41,131 bases of DNA from an uncultured Eubacterium sp. (GTDB lineage Bacteria; Bacillota; Clostridia; Lachnospirales; Lachnospiraceae): assembly GCA_947384955.1 (NCBI GenBank), contig CANDJC010000031.1:1-41131 (forward strand), read 5' to 3'. Of the stretch, positions 8,155 to 17,300 are shown one piece after another. The notes under the pieces were generated by a model, which was not told where the DNA came from, made no database searches, and saw only the letters and a program-made list of their open reading frames with translations. The stretch's first letter is position 1; every line of letters begins with the position of its first letter. Made by a program: the position numbers and the translations under genes.

Positions 8155-8886
8155 ATGCCAAAAGCAAGATATGAACACATTTATAAAGACTTAAAACAAA
8201 AAATTGAAGCCGATGTTTATGCATATCAGGAACTATTACCATCTGAACATACACTGATTCAGATTTATCAATGCTCCCGCAATACCCTGCGCCGTGCCGT
8301 CGGACTCCTGGTAAACGACGGTTATGTACAGACCATACAGGGAAAAGGCGTCCGCAGCATCTATCAGCCTGTAGCGCAGACCTCCTTTACTATCGGCGAG
8401 ATTGAAAGTTTTCACGAATCAGCCATCCGAAACGGGCATCGGCCCCTTACAAAGGTTGTTCTGTTTACGGAATTTGAAATAAACGAAAAACAGGCTCTGT
8501 ACACAGGTTTTCCGGCCGGAACCAGCATCTATTATATCCAGCGCCTTCATTACTTAGATGACCTGCCGCTGATTCTGAACCATAATTATTTCTTAAAAGA
8601 ATCCGTCCCGGGGCTTACGAAAGAAATTGCGGAAAAATCTATTTACCAGTATCTCGAACAGACACTGCATATGACGATAGTAAACAGTAAACGGATTATG
8701 ACTGTAGAAAAAATGACGCAAATCGATGAAAAATATCTGAAAATGAACGCTGACGATTATAACTGCATGGCAGTCGTCAGCAGCCAGACCTATAACAGTG
8801 ACGGCGTTATGTTTGAATATACCCAGTCCCGGCACCGGCCGGACTATTTTCGGTTTTATGATAATGCAGTCAGAAAGTCTGTATAA
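8155..8886 (+). CDS. treR: Trehalose operon repressor, GntR/HutC family
   Basis: A 243-residue regulator. An N-terminal GntR winged helix (1-70) shows the typical YEHIYKDLKQKIEADVYAYQELLPSEHTL and SRNTLRRAVGLLVNDGYVQTIQGKG. A C-terminal UTRA ligand-binding domain (about 85-240) follows. In this subfamily the effector is usually the phosphosugar, here presumably trehalose 6-phosphate. The gene is divergent from treP-treC and shares a 200-bp regulatory region with three operators, which is the strongest reason for the specific name. A GAGGTG ribosome site precedes the ATG. Confidence 0.9.
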   Translation: MPKARYEHIYKDLKQKIEADVYAYQELLPSEHTLIQIYQCSRNTLRRAVGLLVNDGYVQTIQGKGVRSIYQPVAQTSFTIGEIESFHESAIRNGHRPLTKVVLFTEFEINEKQALYTGFPAGTSIYYIQRLHYLDDLPLILNHNYFLKESVPGLTKEIAEKSIYQYLEQTLHMTIVNSKRIMTVEKMTQIDEKYLKMNADDYNCMAVVSSQTYNSDGVMFEYTQSRHRPDYFRFYDNAVRKSV

Positions 8887-8894
8887 GAAAAAAA

Positions 8895-8934
8895 GCAGAG
8901 GATAGCTGCTGGTAATCCTGCAGTTATCTTCCGC
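8895..8934. terminator. Bidirectional terminator after treR
   Basis: An imperfect hairpin has the core stem GATAGCTGC (8901-8909) with GCAGTTATC (8920-8928), extended by a GAGG/CTTC-type lower stem. A run of A just upstream gives a U-run on the minus-strand transcript, and T-rich sequence follows on the plus strand. It lies between the convergent treR and the small gene at 8965. Confidence 0.6.
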
Positions 8935-8964
8935 TTCTTCTAAGTATTTTTCGTTTCTCTTCTC

Positions 8965-9144
8965 CTATGCCTTCTTCTTACGGTTACGCTGCACGACCGC
9001 ACTTTTAAACGCCTTCATCATGGCTGGAGATAATTCTTCACAATCCTCCTCAAAAACAATCGGATTTTTTTTTGCTTCTTCCACTTCTTTTAACTGTTCT
9101 TCTGTAGGTTTCTGTCCTCTTTCAATAATGAATGTCTTAATCAT
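8965..9144 (-). CDS. Conserved small hypothetical protein (59 aa)
   Basis: A 59-residue charged protein starting MIKTFIIERGQKPTEEQLKE and ending in a basic VVQRNRKKKA tail. The start at 9144 is chosen because AAGGAG lies a few bases upstream; an upstream in-frame ATG at 9171 lacks a ribosome site. The middle is acidic (FEEDCEELSPAMM), so the protein is strongly bipolar. I recall similar short proteins in Lachnospiraceae genomes but know no function. An antitoxin-like role is possible, yet no toxin partner is adjacent. It has its own predicted promoter at 9202-9230. Confidence 0.6.
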   Translation of the reverse strand: MIKTFIIERGQKPTEEQLKEVEEAKKNPIVFEEDCEELSPAMMKAFKSAVVQRNRKKKA

Positions 9145-9201
9145 AATAAAGCTCCTTCTCACTACAAACAAAACCTCTCCTGCTTTCCCTATTGCAGCTA
9201 T

Positions 9202-9230
9202 AGTATATCATCAATGAACTTATTCATCAA
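9202..9230 (-). promoter_or_regulatory. Promoter of the 59-aa gene
   Basis: On the minus strand, TTGATG (9225-9230) and TATACT (9202-9207) are separated by 17 bp, about 58 bases upstream of the start at 9144. Confidence 0.6.
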
Positions 9231-9364
9231 ATGATATCATTCTTTTATTTTACTGGAAATTAAATAGCAAATACTTATGATAACTACATTTATATAATTG
9301 AAACTTATGAAAATCTATGATACTCTGACTATATTAAATATAAAGAAAGGACAAAACAGAACAT

Positions 9365-10285
9365 ATGGAACTGCGTGTACTTCAGTATTTCCTGGCCGTC
9401 GCAAGAGAACAGAGCATCGTAAGGGCAGCAGAATCCCTGCACCTGTCACAGCCCACGCTTTCTACACAGATAAAAGCAATGGAAGAATCGCTTGGAAAGC
9501 AGCTGCTCATCCGCGGGACAAAAGGCTCAAGAAAAATAACCCTCACGGAAGAAGGCATGATTCTCCGGAAGCGTGCGGAAGAAATTTTAAATCTGGTACA
9601 AAAAACCGAACAGGAGATTACCAGCTCAGACCAGTTCATAGCAGGGGATGTATATATCGGAACAGGCGAAACCGATGCTGTCCGCTTTATCGCCAAAACA
9701 GCACGGGAGCTGTACCAGACCTATCCCGGCATTCACTATCATATTTCCAGCGGAAATGCACAGTTTGTCATCGAACAGCTGGAAAAGGGCCTGATAGACT
9801 TTGGAATCGTACTCGGATTCAAAGACTACGGAAAATATCATTACATTGAACTGCCGTTTAAAGATACCTGGGGCGTACTTATGCGCAGAGATTCACCCCT
9901 TGCCGAAAAAGAGTCTGTCCATCCAGAGGATTTATGGGAAAAACCGCTGATTATCTCACAGCAGGACGGTATCTGCGGCACTCTGACATCCTGGATACAG
10001 AAAGAGATTTCCGAACTGGAAATTGCCGCAACCTATAATCTGCTCTTTAACGCTTCTCTAATGGTAGAGGAAGGACTCGGATATGCGGTCGGCCTCGACA
10101 AGATTATCAACACTTCCGGCAGCAGCAGTCTCTGTTTCCGCCCTCTGGCACCCAGAAGAGAAACCAGCATGAGCATCGTCTGGAAAAAATATCAGGTATT
10201 TTCAAAAGCATCCGAAAAATTTATACAGAAAATGAAAGAGATGAGCGACCGGTACATAAATGAAAAAAATCGCTGTTCAGACTAA
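9365..10285 (+). CDS. LysR family transcriptional regulator
   Basis: A 306-residue LysR-type regulator. The winged helix-turn-helix occupies residues 1-60 (MELRVLQYFLAVAREQSIVRAAESLHLSQPTLSTQIKAMEE shows the family's recognition-helix pattern), and the periplasmic-binding-protein-like effector domain spans about 90-300. It resembles the second LysR protein of this window (26358-27245) in overall type. Its target is not clear: the divergent neighbour is the 59-aa gene, and the bipartite motif found upstream of the bgl and flavodoxin operons is not present here with the same spacing. A strong bidirectional terminator follows immediately, so it is monocistronic. Confidence 0.9.
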   Translation: MELRVLQYFLAVAREQSIVRAAESLHLSQPTLSTQIKAMEESLGKQLLIRGTKGSRKITLTEEGMILRKRAEEILNLVQKTEQEITSSDQFIAGDVYIGTGETDAVRFIAKTARELYQTYPGIHYHISSGNAQFVIEQLEKGLIDFGIVLGFKDYGKYHYIELPFKDTWGVLMRRDSPLAEKESVHPEDLWEKPLIISQQDGICGTLTSWIQKEISELEIAATYNLLFNASLMVEEGLGYAVGLDKIINTSGSSSLCFRPLAPRRETSMSIVWKKYQVFSKASEKFIQKMKEMSDRYINEKNRCSD

Positions 10286-10287
10286 AA

Positions 10288-10323
10288 AAGATAAGGCAGC
10301 TGCCTGAAAAGCTGCCTTATCTT
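10288..10323. terminator. Strong bidirectional rho-independent terminator
   Basis: A perfect 14-bp stem AAGATAAGGCAGCT (10288-10301) pairs with AGCTGCCTTATCTT (10310-10323) around an 8-base loop. It starts three bases after the LysR stop and lies just beyond the end of the convergent surface protein gene. Confidence 0.9.
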
Positions 10324-10348
10324 ATACTTATAAGCTTATAAATCTTTA

Positions 10349-12826
10349 TTATTTTTTGGTCTGTTTCGCTGATAACTTTTTATACTGTGTGTTAAACTGA
10401 CTGTTATATAACTTTCTAAACTGTGTATTGAATTCCAGATTAAAGATATCTGCAAATTCTTTTCCGAACGTTTCTCCATACTGCTTTTTCAGCTGTTTCT
10501 TTAATTTTGCCTTCAGCTGCGGCTTTAATTCCGCTTTCAGCTGCTTTTTCAGTTTTACTTTTGACTGAAGCTTTAATTCTGTTTTCAGCTGTTTTTTCAG
10601 AACTGTGTTCAGCTGTGTCTTAATCTGCTTTTTCAGATCTGTCTTTAACTCTTTTTTGAAATTCGTTTTCAGCTGTTTCATTTCGCTGGCAGAGATAACC
10701 GTATTGTCATTGTCAGTAATATTTTCTGAGCTGTCAGAACTGTCCTGACCGCCGGAAGTACCGTTATTGACACTGCTGTCGGATTCGTTATCTGTGCTGC
10801 CGGAAGTATTATCTGTGTTATCAGGAGTATCCGGTGTTTCCGGTTTTACTGTAGTGCCGGTACCGCCTGTACTGCCTGTTCCGCTTCCAGAACCCCAGGA
10901 ACCGCCGGAACTTCCAGAGCCCCAGGAACCGCCTGTGCTGCCGGAGCCGCCGGAACTTCCAGAACCGCCTGTACTGCCGCCTGTTGCCGGAATGCTCTCG
11001 GTCTGGCGATAAGAACATACTGTACAATCCCGGTGTCTGCTTCCGCTTTGGGAAGATGCTGCATTTACGTCAGTTACCCAGCTGCCGTAACTGTGTTCTG
11101 CATAGCTGTCTTTTTCACTGTTAGCTGTAATCGTACATCCTGCCGCACTGCATTCGTGCCAGTGATAGCTGTCGTCATGATTCCATTCTGAAGATGACCA
11201 GCTGTGTACATGAGCGCCGCCCATGCCGTCGCCTGGGTCATTAGCTTCCGCTTTGAACGGGTTAGGAAATGCAATATTAAAATTTGGTTTTAAATTTGGC
11301 AAACCAGAGTTGTTCAGCGCAGTACCTCCCTGTAACTGCTGCCATTTCGCTTCATCACCAGCAAAATTTAATATTTTTAAATTTGTAGGAAATGGCCCTG
11401 GTGTTTTTCCCAATTCTGTTATTCCCGCTGGAAGATACAACTCTGTAAGTGCATTACAAGATGTAAACGCACCAGAACCAATACGGCTTGTTTTATCTGG
11501 CAGGACTACATTTACCAGCTTATAGCATTGAGCAAATACCTGCTCACCCATTCTGACTTCACTAACTGTTTCATTACCAGGCTTAAACCTTATGCTATAT
11601 ATTTCGCTGCATAGTTGGAATGCCCCATCACCCACAGTGGTAATAGTAGACGGAAAATCAATGTATTTCAGCCCACTGCAAGTCATAAAAGCATACGTTC
11701 CAATACTTTTTACACCTTCAGGAATCGTTACAGAAAGCAGATTGGTACAGTTATAAAAAGCATAATCTCCAATATTCTGAACCGAACCAGGTATGCTTAC
11801 AGAAACAATATTCTGCTCAGATGAGTTTTTGTTAAAAGCATAATTTCCTATACTGGTAACGCCATTTTCGACAACAACTGCATTAATCTGCAGCTTTTTC
11901 TCTTCCCACTTTGGACGATCAGTCTGGGTGAAATTCCTCATATCCCCGCTGCCAGAAATCGTAAGTGTTCCTTTGTCTGTCAGAGTCCAGCTAAGGCTGC
12001 CATCGTTCCCTTGCTCAGCTACCGTTTCAACTGCATCTGCACCTGATGTCTCATAATTTTCCGGATATCGTGTAACAATAAATTCTGCTCGATTAACATC
12101 ATCTTTGCTTAATGCACGTCCCCAGTGAACAGACTTGTTATAATTACCTTCTGCAATTATCACACCTGCAGCAGTTTTCTGTAATACAATTACACTGTGA
12201 CTGTTTCCCTCCAGCCGCAATATATCACCCGGCCTCACTATGCTAAACTTATCTTTATCATAAAGCTCCCTTGCCTTCAGTTCCCCAAAAGCCTCATCAC
12301 TTAATATAAAAGCAAATGCAGCACACCCTACTCCTCTTTCTACATTATTGAGTATTTTTCCGCCTTTCCATAAGTAATCCGGGTCTTTGCCTCTTGTACC
12401 ATACGGTTCAAAATTCGTCCAGGTCATTCCTTCAGGATATGTGTTCTTCAAAGCAATCATCTTATTATATACTTCCGAATAACTTAACTCCCCGGCTTTC
12501 TCTGCCGCAGCAAGATTTTCTGCATCTGTCTTCCCATCGTCAGGTTTATTATCCGGCTCAATCCCATCTCCGTCTACAGCCGGCGGAGTAACCGTTTTCG
12601 ATGCCTTCATAACCGGCACACTGACCGGCTCAGTCTGTTCCAATGCTTCCGGCAAAGCAGACTGACTGTCTGGTACATTTAATTCAGATTCTTCCAGCAA
12701 AACAGCCTGACTGTCCAGACGGACCGATGCAGCTGCCGCTGTTGTCCCCATAGAAGATGACAGCATAGCAAAAACTGTCATAAGTGAAATTACCTTTTTT
12801 GTACGTTTCCGTTTTTTAGGATACAT
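10349..12826 (-). CDS. Secreted BspA-type leucine-rich repeat protein with cysteine-peptidase-like domain and basic tail
   Basis: An 825-residue exported protein. Residues 1-33 form a signal peptide (basic KKRKRTKK, hydrophobic core, AAAA). About 115-255 resembles an NlpC/P60- or CHAP-like papain fold: C168 in GVGCAAFAF, H210 in GNSHSVIVL, and EGNYN following. This assignment is by motif only. About 280-510 holds five or more BspA-type leucine-rich repeats (IGNYAFN, IGDYAFYNC, IGTYAFMTC). About 540-620 is a His/Cys-rich segment (HVHSW...HWHEC..C and CTVCSYR). A Ser/Gly-rich linker follows, then ~108 Lys/Leu-rich residues built from repeats such as KKQLKTELK. No LPxTG motif or membrane anchor is seen at the C-terminus, so the basic tail could attach to the wall by charge. 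A GGAGG ribosome site precedes the start. Confidence 0.8.
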   Translation of the reverse strand: MYPKKRKRTKKVISLMTVFAMLSSSMGTTAAAASVRLDSQAVLLEESELNVPDSQSALPEALEQTEPVSVPVMKASKTVTPPAVDGDGIEPDNKPDDGKTDAENLAAAEKAGELSYSEVYNKMIALKNTYPEGMTWTNFEPYGTRGKDPDYLWKGGKILNNVERGVGCAAFAFILSDEAFGELKARELYDKDKFSIVRPGDILRLEGNSHSVIVLQKTAAGVIIAEGNYNKSVHWGRALSKDDVNRAEFIVTRYPENYETSGADAVETVAEQGNDGSLSWTLTDKGTLTISGSGDMRNFTQTDRPKWEEKKLQINAVVVENGVTSIGNYAFNKNSSEQNIVSVSIPGSVQNIGDYAFYNCTNLLSVTIPEGVKSIGTYAFMTCSGLKYIDFPSTITTVGDGAFQLCSEIYSIRFKPGNETVSEVRMGEQVFAQCYKLVNVVLPDKTSRIGSGAFTSCNALTELYLPAGITELGKTPGPFPTNLKILNFAGDEAKWQQLQGGTALNNSGLPNLKPNFNIAFPNPFKAEANDPGDGMGGAHVHSWSSSEWNHDDSYHWHECSAAGCTITANSEKDSYAEHSYGSWVTDVNAASSQSGSRHRDCTVCSYRQTESIPATGGSTGGSGSSGGSGSTGGSWGSGSSGGSWGSGSGTGSTGGTGTTVKPETPDTPDNTDNTSGSTDNESDSSVNNGTSGGQDSSDSSENITDNDNTVISASEMKQLKTNFKKELKTDLKKQIKTQLNTVLKKQLKTELKLQSKVKLKKQLKAELKPQLKAKLKKQLKKQYGETFGKEFADIFNLEFNTQFRKLYNSQFNTQYKKLSAKQTKK

Positions 12827-13289
12827 ACGAAATACCTCCTTAAATTATTCGTTTACAATAACTCCCAGACGGAGTCTTTCTGAACTATATCCTCTCAGGA
12901 AAGCAGCTGCATTTTCTCCAGAATACAGACTGCGCTCGATACATCATAACCCGTAATTTTCAGCAGTATTCATATCCCCCAATATATCACAGGCTTTATC
13001 CTATAAAGATAGAATAGAAATAATGATTACCGAAAATACCCAAGAGCATAAATTTAAGACTATTATGCCATATTTATCCTTAAAATGGAAGACTTTTTAC
13101 TAAATATTACTGATATTTTACAATTTCTTTTCCTAGTATAATTCCAGTCAAACGGCATATTATATTTCTGGTTCAAATCCAGAAAACCCTTTGCATGAGA
13201 TAACATTTCTGTCGCAGGAATAAATAACAACGGCAGCATCCATTTCGGGAATGCTGCCAGTTATTATATTTTTCAAATTTTTATTTTCA
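12827..13289. other. Intergenic region upstream of the surface protein gene
   Basis: This 463-bp gap holds the ribosome site of the surface protein gene (12828-12846), a small ACTCC/GGAGT hairpin near 12860, AT-rich sequence at 13010-13140, and the terminator of the GH43 gene (13223-13265). The promoter of the surface protein gene must lie here, but I could not choose one with confidence. No riboswitch class was recognised. Confidence 0.5.
13223..13265 (-). terminator. Terminator of the ABC-GH2-GH43 operon
   Basis: The stem AATAAC..GGCAGCAT (13223-13239) pairs with ATGCTGCC..GTTATT (13251-13265) and lies about 25 bases past the GH43 stop codon. The flanks are T-rich on both strands. Confidence 0.75.
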
Positions 13290-14636
13290 TTAATCTGCAC
13301 ACTGAATCTCTATCCTGTCAATTACAAAATCCTCAGCACCGCTTCCGGAACTGACTGTGAGCATATTTACTTCTTCCGGCAGTTCTGCATAAAACGAAAC
13401 AGGCTGACAATACTCTGACGGATATACAGGCGCATTGTATGTCTGTCCGTTCACCGTAAGCTCCATCGATGTCACAAACTGGTCATCCAGAAACTGATCT
13501 GCTTTCACATATACATGAATCACCGCGCTGCCCTTTTTAGGAATCTTAATATCCTCTCCCAGACGGATTTCTTCTTTATTATATACATAACGGTTCCTCT
13601 CCCCCGACGGCAGCTTCACCCGTGCATCAGGCGATACAGGCTCCATATCTTTTATCCGGCCGGATTCATCAAATTCAGCATATCCGTATCTGACCGAACG
13701 GCTCCAGCCGCCCGACTGCCATCTTGCCGCATGATAAACAACAATGGTTTCGCTCCCATCCAAAGAAACGGTAAAGCAGTTATGACCAGGCCCCCAGACA
13801 TCGCTATTCTTAGACATAACAGGCGTCTGCTTTTTGGTCCACGCATCGGGGGATTTTACATCTGCATCTGCGGACGCAGTCAGTATTCCCAGACAATAAT
13901 CATCAGTCCAGCTGCCGCTTGCCGAATACACCAGATTAATCGTATCCTTGTGAATGAGAACCTCAGGACCTTCATTTACCAGCGGTTCCCCAGACATTTC
14001 CCAGTCATATTCAGGTTTTGACAATAGAATTTTTTCTTCTTTCACTTCTACAGGCGACACCATTTCTGCCAGATAAATATCCTGTCTAACATTTTCATAA
14101 CCCTCCCAGCCGGACCATATAAAATATCTTCCCGCCGGGAGCTCTAACACCGTACCGTCTATCGCAAATTTATCATCCATCCCCTTCACTGGCTGGCATA
14201 TCCATTCTCCCTCAAAAGGATTCCCGCTTTCATTCATCAGAACATACATAAAGTGCATTTTCTCACCAGGAATACGCGCGGCAAAATATACATACCATGC
14301 ATCATCCAGATAAAAGAGCTCCGGCGCCCAGAGGTCTGACAGCTCCGATGACGGTTCATATAAGACCCGGCTCTCTCCCGCTGAAATTCCAGTGAGGCTT
14401 TCTGAACGCTGTAATGTAATATTGGAGCCTGTCGTTTTCATATAATAATACCAGTCTCCATGCCTGATTACATAAGGATCCGCGCCTTCCTGATCAATAA
14501 CCGGGGATATTACGTCTGTTTCTTCCATAGTCTGTTCCATAGTTTCTTTCTCTGCGCACCCGGCTCCCGCCAGCACAGAAGCGGACATTAAAGTGATACT
14601 GATAATCAGCCTTAATCTTTTGGAAACATTTCGCAT
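13290..14636 (-). CDS. GH43 family glycoside hydrolase, lipoprotein
   Basis: A 448-residue exported enzyme with a lipoprotein-type signal (VLAGAGC, Cys27; the lipobox is imperfect). The five-bladed propeller catalytic domain (about 45-340) has the three GH43 acids: general base D53 (GADPYV), pKa modulator D160 (AIDGTV) and general acid E222 (NEGPEV). Known GH43 activities are mostly alpha-L-arabinofuranosidase, arabinanase and beta-xylosidase; an arabinofuranosidase-like activity is a guess. Residues ~345-448 look like a beta-sandwich (SAVIHVYVKADQF...), probably a small accessory domain. The start overlaps the end of the GH2 gene by 25 bases, so translation is probably coupled. It would trim glycans at the cell surface before uptake by the ABC system. 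Confidence 0.85.
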   Translation of the reverse strand: MRNVSKRLRLIISITLMSASVLAGAGCAEKETMEQTMEETDVISPVIDQEGADPYVIRHGDWYYYMKTTGSNITLQRSESLTGISAGESRVLYEPSSELSDLWAPELFYLDDAWYVYFAARIPGEKMHFMYVLMNESGNPFEGEWICQPVKGMDDKFAIDGTVLELPAGRYFIWSGWEGYENVRQDIYLAEMVSPVEVKEEKILLSKPEYDWEMSGEPLVNEGPEVLIHKDTINLVYSASGSWTDDYCLGILTASADADVKSPDAWTKKQTPVMSKNSDVWGPGHNCFTVSLDGSETIVVYHAARWQSGGWSRSVRYGYAEFDESGRIKDMEPVSPDARVKLPSGERNRYVYNKEEIRLGEDIKIPKKGSAVIHVYVKADQFLDDQFVTSMELTVNGQTYNAPVYPSEYCQPVSFYAELPEEVNMLTVSSGSGAEDFVIDRIEIQCAD

Positions 14637-16426
14637 GTCCCAATCACCCCTCTGTGAAATTTTCTGTTAACCGCCTGTATTTTCTCCAAATCACATTTCG
14701 GCTTTCTGTCATAGGTCAGAAGACCGTTCATTTCCTGCTCCACATCGGTCAGCTGGGTATAACAGTATCCGCACAATCCATCCGATGCAAAAACGGCATC
14801 CATGACACGCTCATAATCTTCTAAAAATTCATCTTCATTTTCAACCGCCGTATAGCCCCATGCATTTTCCCCTGAAAGCTCAAATCCGATTCCTCCGAAC
14901 TCTGTTAACATAATCGGCGTGTTTTGATATTGAAACCCTCTGGCATAAATATCCCACGATGCAGAAGAGAACTTTATCAGTGATTCTTTGGAAGAAAGCA
15001 TTTCTTTATAATATTCAAATTTTTTTGTTTCTTCTTTCTGGCCGTGTGCATAATTATGAATGGCGCAGATATCCGTTTCTGTCATTTCCCATCCGTCATT
15101 GGAGATGACAAGCCTTGTGTCATCCAGCGCATGCAGAAAATGGTACATAGTCTGGGAAAAATGCTGCTGTCTCGGATTCTGATGTATATTCGGTATTCCC
15201 CAGCTCTCGTTAAGCGGCACCCAGGTAATAATGCTTGGGTGATTATAGTCTCTTTCCACAATTTCCGCCCATTCTGCCATCAGCCGGGTTGCTGCGCTGG
15301 AATCATACATAATCGCAGACGCACATTCCCCCCAGACGAGATATCCTAATTTATCCGCCCAGTACAAAAAGAGCGGGTCTTCTGTTTTCTGATGCTTGCG
15401 GCATCCGTTAAAGCCCATCTGTTTTGCCAGTTCAATATCGCGTTTAAAGTCCCTGTCGTCAGGTGCTGTCATAAGCCCCTGCGGCCAGTATCCCTGGTCT
15501 AAAACCAGCCTCTGGTAATATGGTTTGTTATTTAAATACACCCTGCCGTTTTCTGTATGTACCTTTCGAAATCCAAAATAGCTTTCTACATAATCCAGAA
15601 TATTTCCGCCCGCATCTTTCAAAATAAATACCACGTCAAATAAATTGGGCTTTTCCGGAGTCCATGACCATCCAAAATCATGAAAATTGGTTCTGAATAT
15701 ATGATTCTGGATTAAATCTGCATCCAGATGGATTCTCTGGCTATGACATGTTACCATGCCCTCACAGACCAGATTTTCCTGAAAACGAATCGTATAATAC
15801 AGGCAGTCGTCTTTTTCTGTTCCCTGTGTGTCACAGCAGATATTTACCATGCCTTCATCAAATAAGGATGTGAATTTCATGCCGGAAATGTGCTTTTTAT
15901 TCACTGTTTCCAGCCATACAGTCTGCCAGATTCCAGTAGACCCGGTATACCAGATGCCCTTTGGAAACTCCTCCCAGATTTGTTTTCCTCTTGGAATCAG
16001 TTCATTCTCCAGCGGGTCATATACCCTTACTGCCAGAACCTGTTCCCCGTCTTTTAGAAAATCCGTGATATCAGCTGAAAAAGATGTGTGTCCGCCCTCA
16101 TGCTCACATACCATAGCTCCGTTCAGAAAAACCATCGCCTGATAATCCACCGCCCCGAAATGCAGAATTATGCGTTCTTCACTTGTTTTATCTATCTCAA
16201 AATGCCTTTTATACCATACAATCTCATGATTTTTCGAATCGTGGATTCCGCTTAAGCTGCACTGGTATACAAACGGCACCTGAATTTCATATTCAAAATC
16301 CTCTGTTCCAAGATACCATTTCTTTTCTAATCCTTTGTCCGCATCATCAAAACAAAACTGCCATGTTCCGTTTAAATTCTGCCAGTTTTTCCGCACCATC
16401 TGCGGTCTTGGATATGCCTGTCTCAT
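14612..16426 (-). CDS. GH2 family glycoside hydrolase, cytoplasmic
   Basis: A 604-residue enzyme without a signal peptide. It has the GH2 order of sugar-binding jelly roll (about 1-175), immunoglobulin-like domain (about 180-285) and TIM barrel (about 290-590). The acid/base is E407 in WVPLNESWG and the nucleophile E509 in MLTEFGG. Its length is like beta-glucuronidase, but the C-terminal motif reads EMNGLLTYDRKPK where glucuronidases have NxKG, so I expect a beta-galactosidase-like or other exo-beta-glycosidase rather than a glucuronidase. GGAGGT nine bases upstream supports the start. It lies between the second permease gene and the GH43 gene, so it probably hydrolyses the imported oligosaccharide. 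Confidence 0.88.
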   Translation of the reverse strand: MRQAYPRPQMVRKNWQNLNGTWQFCFDDADKGLEKKWYLGTEDFEYEIQVPFVYQCSLSGIHDSKNHEIVWYKRHFEIDKTSEERIILHFGAVDYQAMVFLNGAMVCEHEGGHTSFSADITDFLKDGEQVLAVRVYDPLENELIPRGKQIWEEFPKGIWYTGSTGIWQTVWLETVNKKHISGMKFTSLFDEGMVNICCDTQGTEKDDCLYYTIRFQENLVCEGMVTCHSQRIHLDADLIQNHIFRTNFHDFGWSWTPEKPNLFDVVFILKDAGGNILDYVESYFGFRKVHTENGRVYLNNKPYYQRLVLDQGYWPQGLMTAPDDRDFKRDIELAKQMGFNGCRKHQKTEDPLFLYWADKLGYLVWGECASAIMYDSSAATRLMAEWAEIVERDYNHPSIITWVPLNESWGIPNIHQNPRQQHFSQTMYHFLHALDDTRLVISNDGWEMTETDICAIHNYAHGQKEETKKFEYYKEMLSSKESLIKFSSASWDIYARGFQYQNTPIMLTEFGGIGFELSGENAWGYTAVENEDEFLEDYERVMDAVFASDGLCGYCYTQLTDVEQEMNGLLTYDRKPKCDLEKIQAVNRKFHRGVIGTCEMFPKD

Positions 16427-16453
16427 ATATAAAGTTTACCTCCAAAGCTTAAA

Positions 16454-17290
16454 TTATTTAATTCCGCTGTTCAAAGACATGGACTGCATAAAGCTTTTCT
16501 GTGCCACAAGGTACAGAAGAAACGTCGGTATCAGTGCCAGAATCGCGCCTGCAGTTCCAATGCCCGGATAAGTCATGTACTGGCCCTGAAGCAGCTGCAG
16601 TCCTGGCGTAATCGGCAGTTTATCTATATCTGTCATTACAATAGAAGGCCACAGAAAATCATTCCAGGACCCTGTAAAACTGAATAATGCAACTACCGTA
16701 AGAACCGGACGTGACAGCGGCAGTATAATATGCCAGAAAATCTGAAATCTGTTCGCACCGTCTACAAAAGCTGATTCATCCAGTTCTTTTGGAATCGCAT
16801 CCATAAACTGCTTTACAAGAAACAGATTATAAACGGATGCCGCACCCGGAACAATCACCGCCAGAACGGTATTCGTCCATCCAAGTGTATCTACAATCTT
16901 AAAATTCGGTATCAGATTAATTACGCTTGGAAGCATCATCGTTGCTAACAGGATGTTAAATAACTGACTGCGGAATTTAAACTGCAGACGTGTAAATCCA
17001 TATGCCGCAAGCGATACAATTACGAGAACAAGCAGCATATGTCCGGCCGCAATAATCAGGGAATTCAAAAACCATTGAAAAACAGGTGCAGACTCATTAT
17101 CTACCACTAACTGCAGATAGTTTTCCAGTGTCCATTCCTGCGGAATCAGATGAAATCCAGAACCCTGAATTTCATATTCCGATTTAAACGAAGTCAGAAC
17201 TGCCCAAAGAACAGGAAACATCCAGACAATGCTGACTGCTGCTAACACAATAAAACAAACAATCTTCTTTACATAATCGCCTTTTCCCAT
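16454..17290 (-). CDS. Carbohydrate ABC transporter permease (MalG type)
   Basis: A 278-residue inner-membrane permease with six predicted transmembrane segments. The EAA loop that contacts the ATPase reads ELDESAFVDGANRFQIFWH (near residue 180-200), typical of the CUT1 family. The start at 17290 (MGKGDYVKK) is chosen because AGGAG lies directly upstream and the family N-terminus begins here; the frame is open to 17422 but that stretch overlaps the upstream permease gene. It forms the channel with the 17301-18176 product. No ATPase gene is in the locus, so a shared MsmK-type ATPase encoded elsewhere is inferred. Confidence 0.92.
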   Translation of the reverse strand: MGKGDYVKKIVCFIVLAAVSIVWMFPVLWAVLTSFKSEYEIQGSGFHLIPQEWTLENYLQLVVDNESAPVFQWFLNSLIIAAGHMLLVLVIVSLAAYGFTRLQFKFRSQLFNILLATMMLPSVINLIPNFKIVDTLGWTNTVLAVIVPGAASVYNLFLVKQFMDAIPKELDESAFVDGANRFQIFWHIILPLSRPVLTVVALFSFTGSWNDFLWPSIVMTDIDKLPITPGLQLLQGQYMTYPGIGTAGAILALIPTFLLYLVAQKSFMQSMSLNSGIK

Positions 17291-17300
17291 TTTTTCTCTC

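Noticed and set aside
9298-9849. 183-codon open frame on the + strand
   Set aside because: It overlaps the LysR gene in another frame, with a low-complexity Arg/His-rich translation typical of a shadow frame.
12827-12960. Possible riboswitch in the leader of the surface protein gene
   Set aside because: Small hairpins are present but no conserved core of a known riboswitch class could be matched.
14612-16426. GH2 enzyme as a beta-glucuronidase
   Set aside because: The glucuronidase NxKG signature is replaced by EMNG at the matching place.
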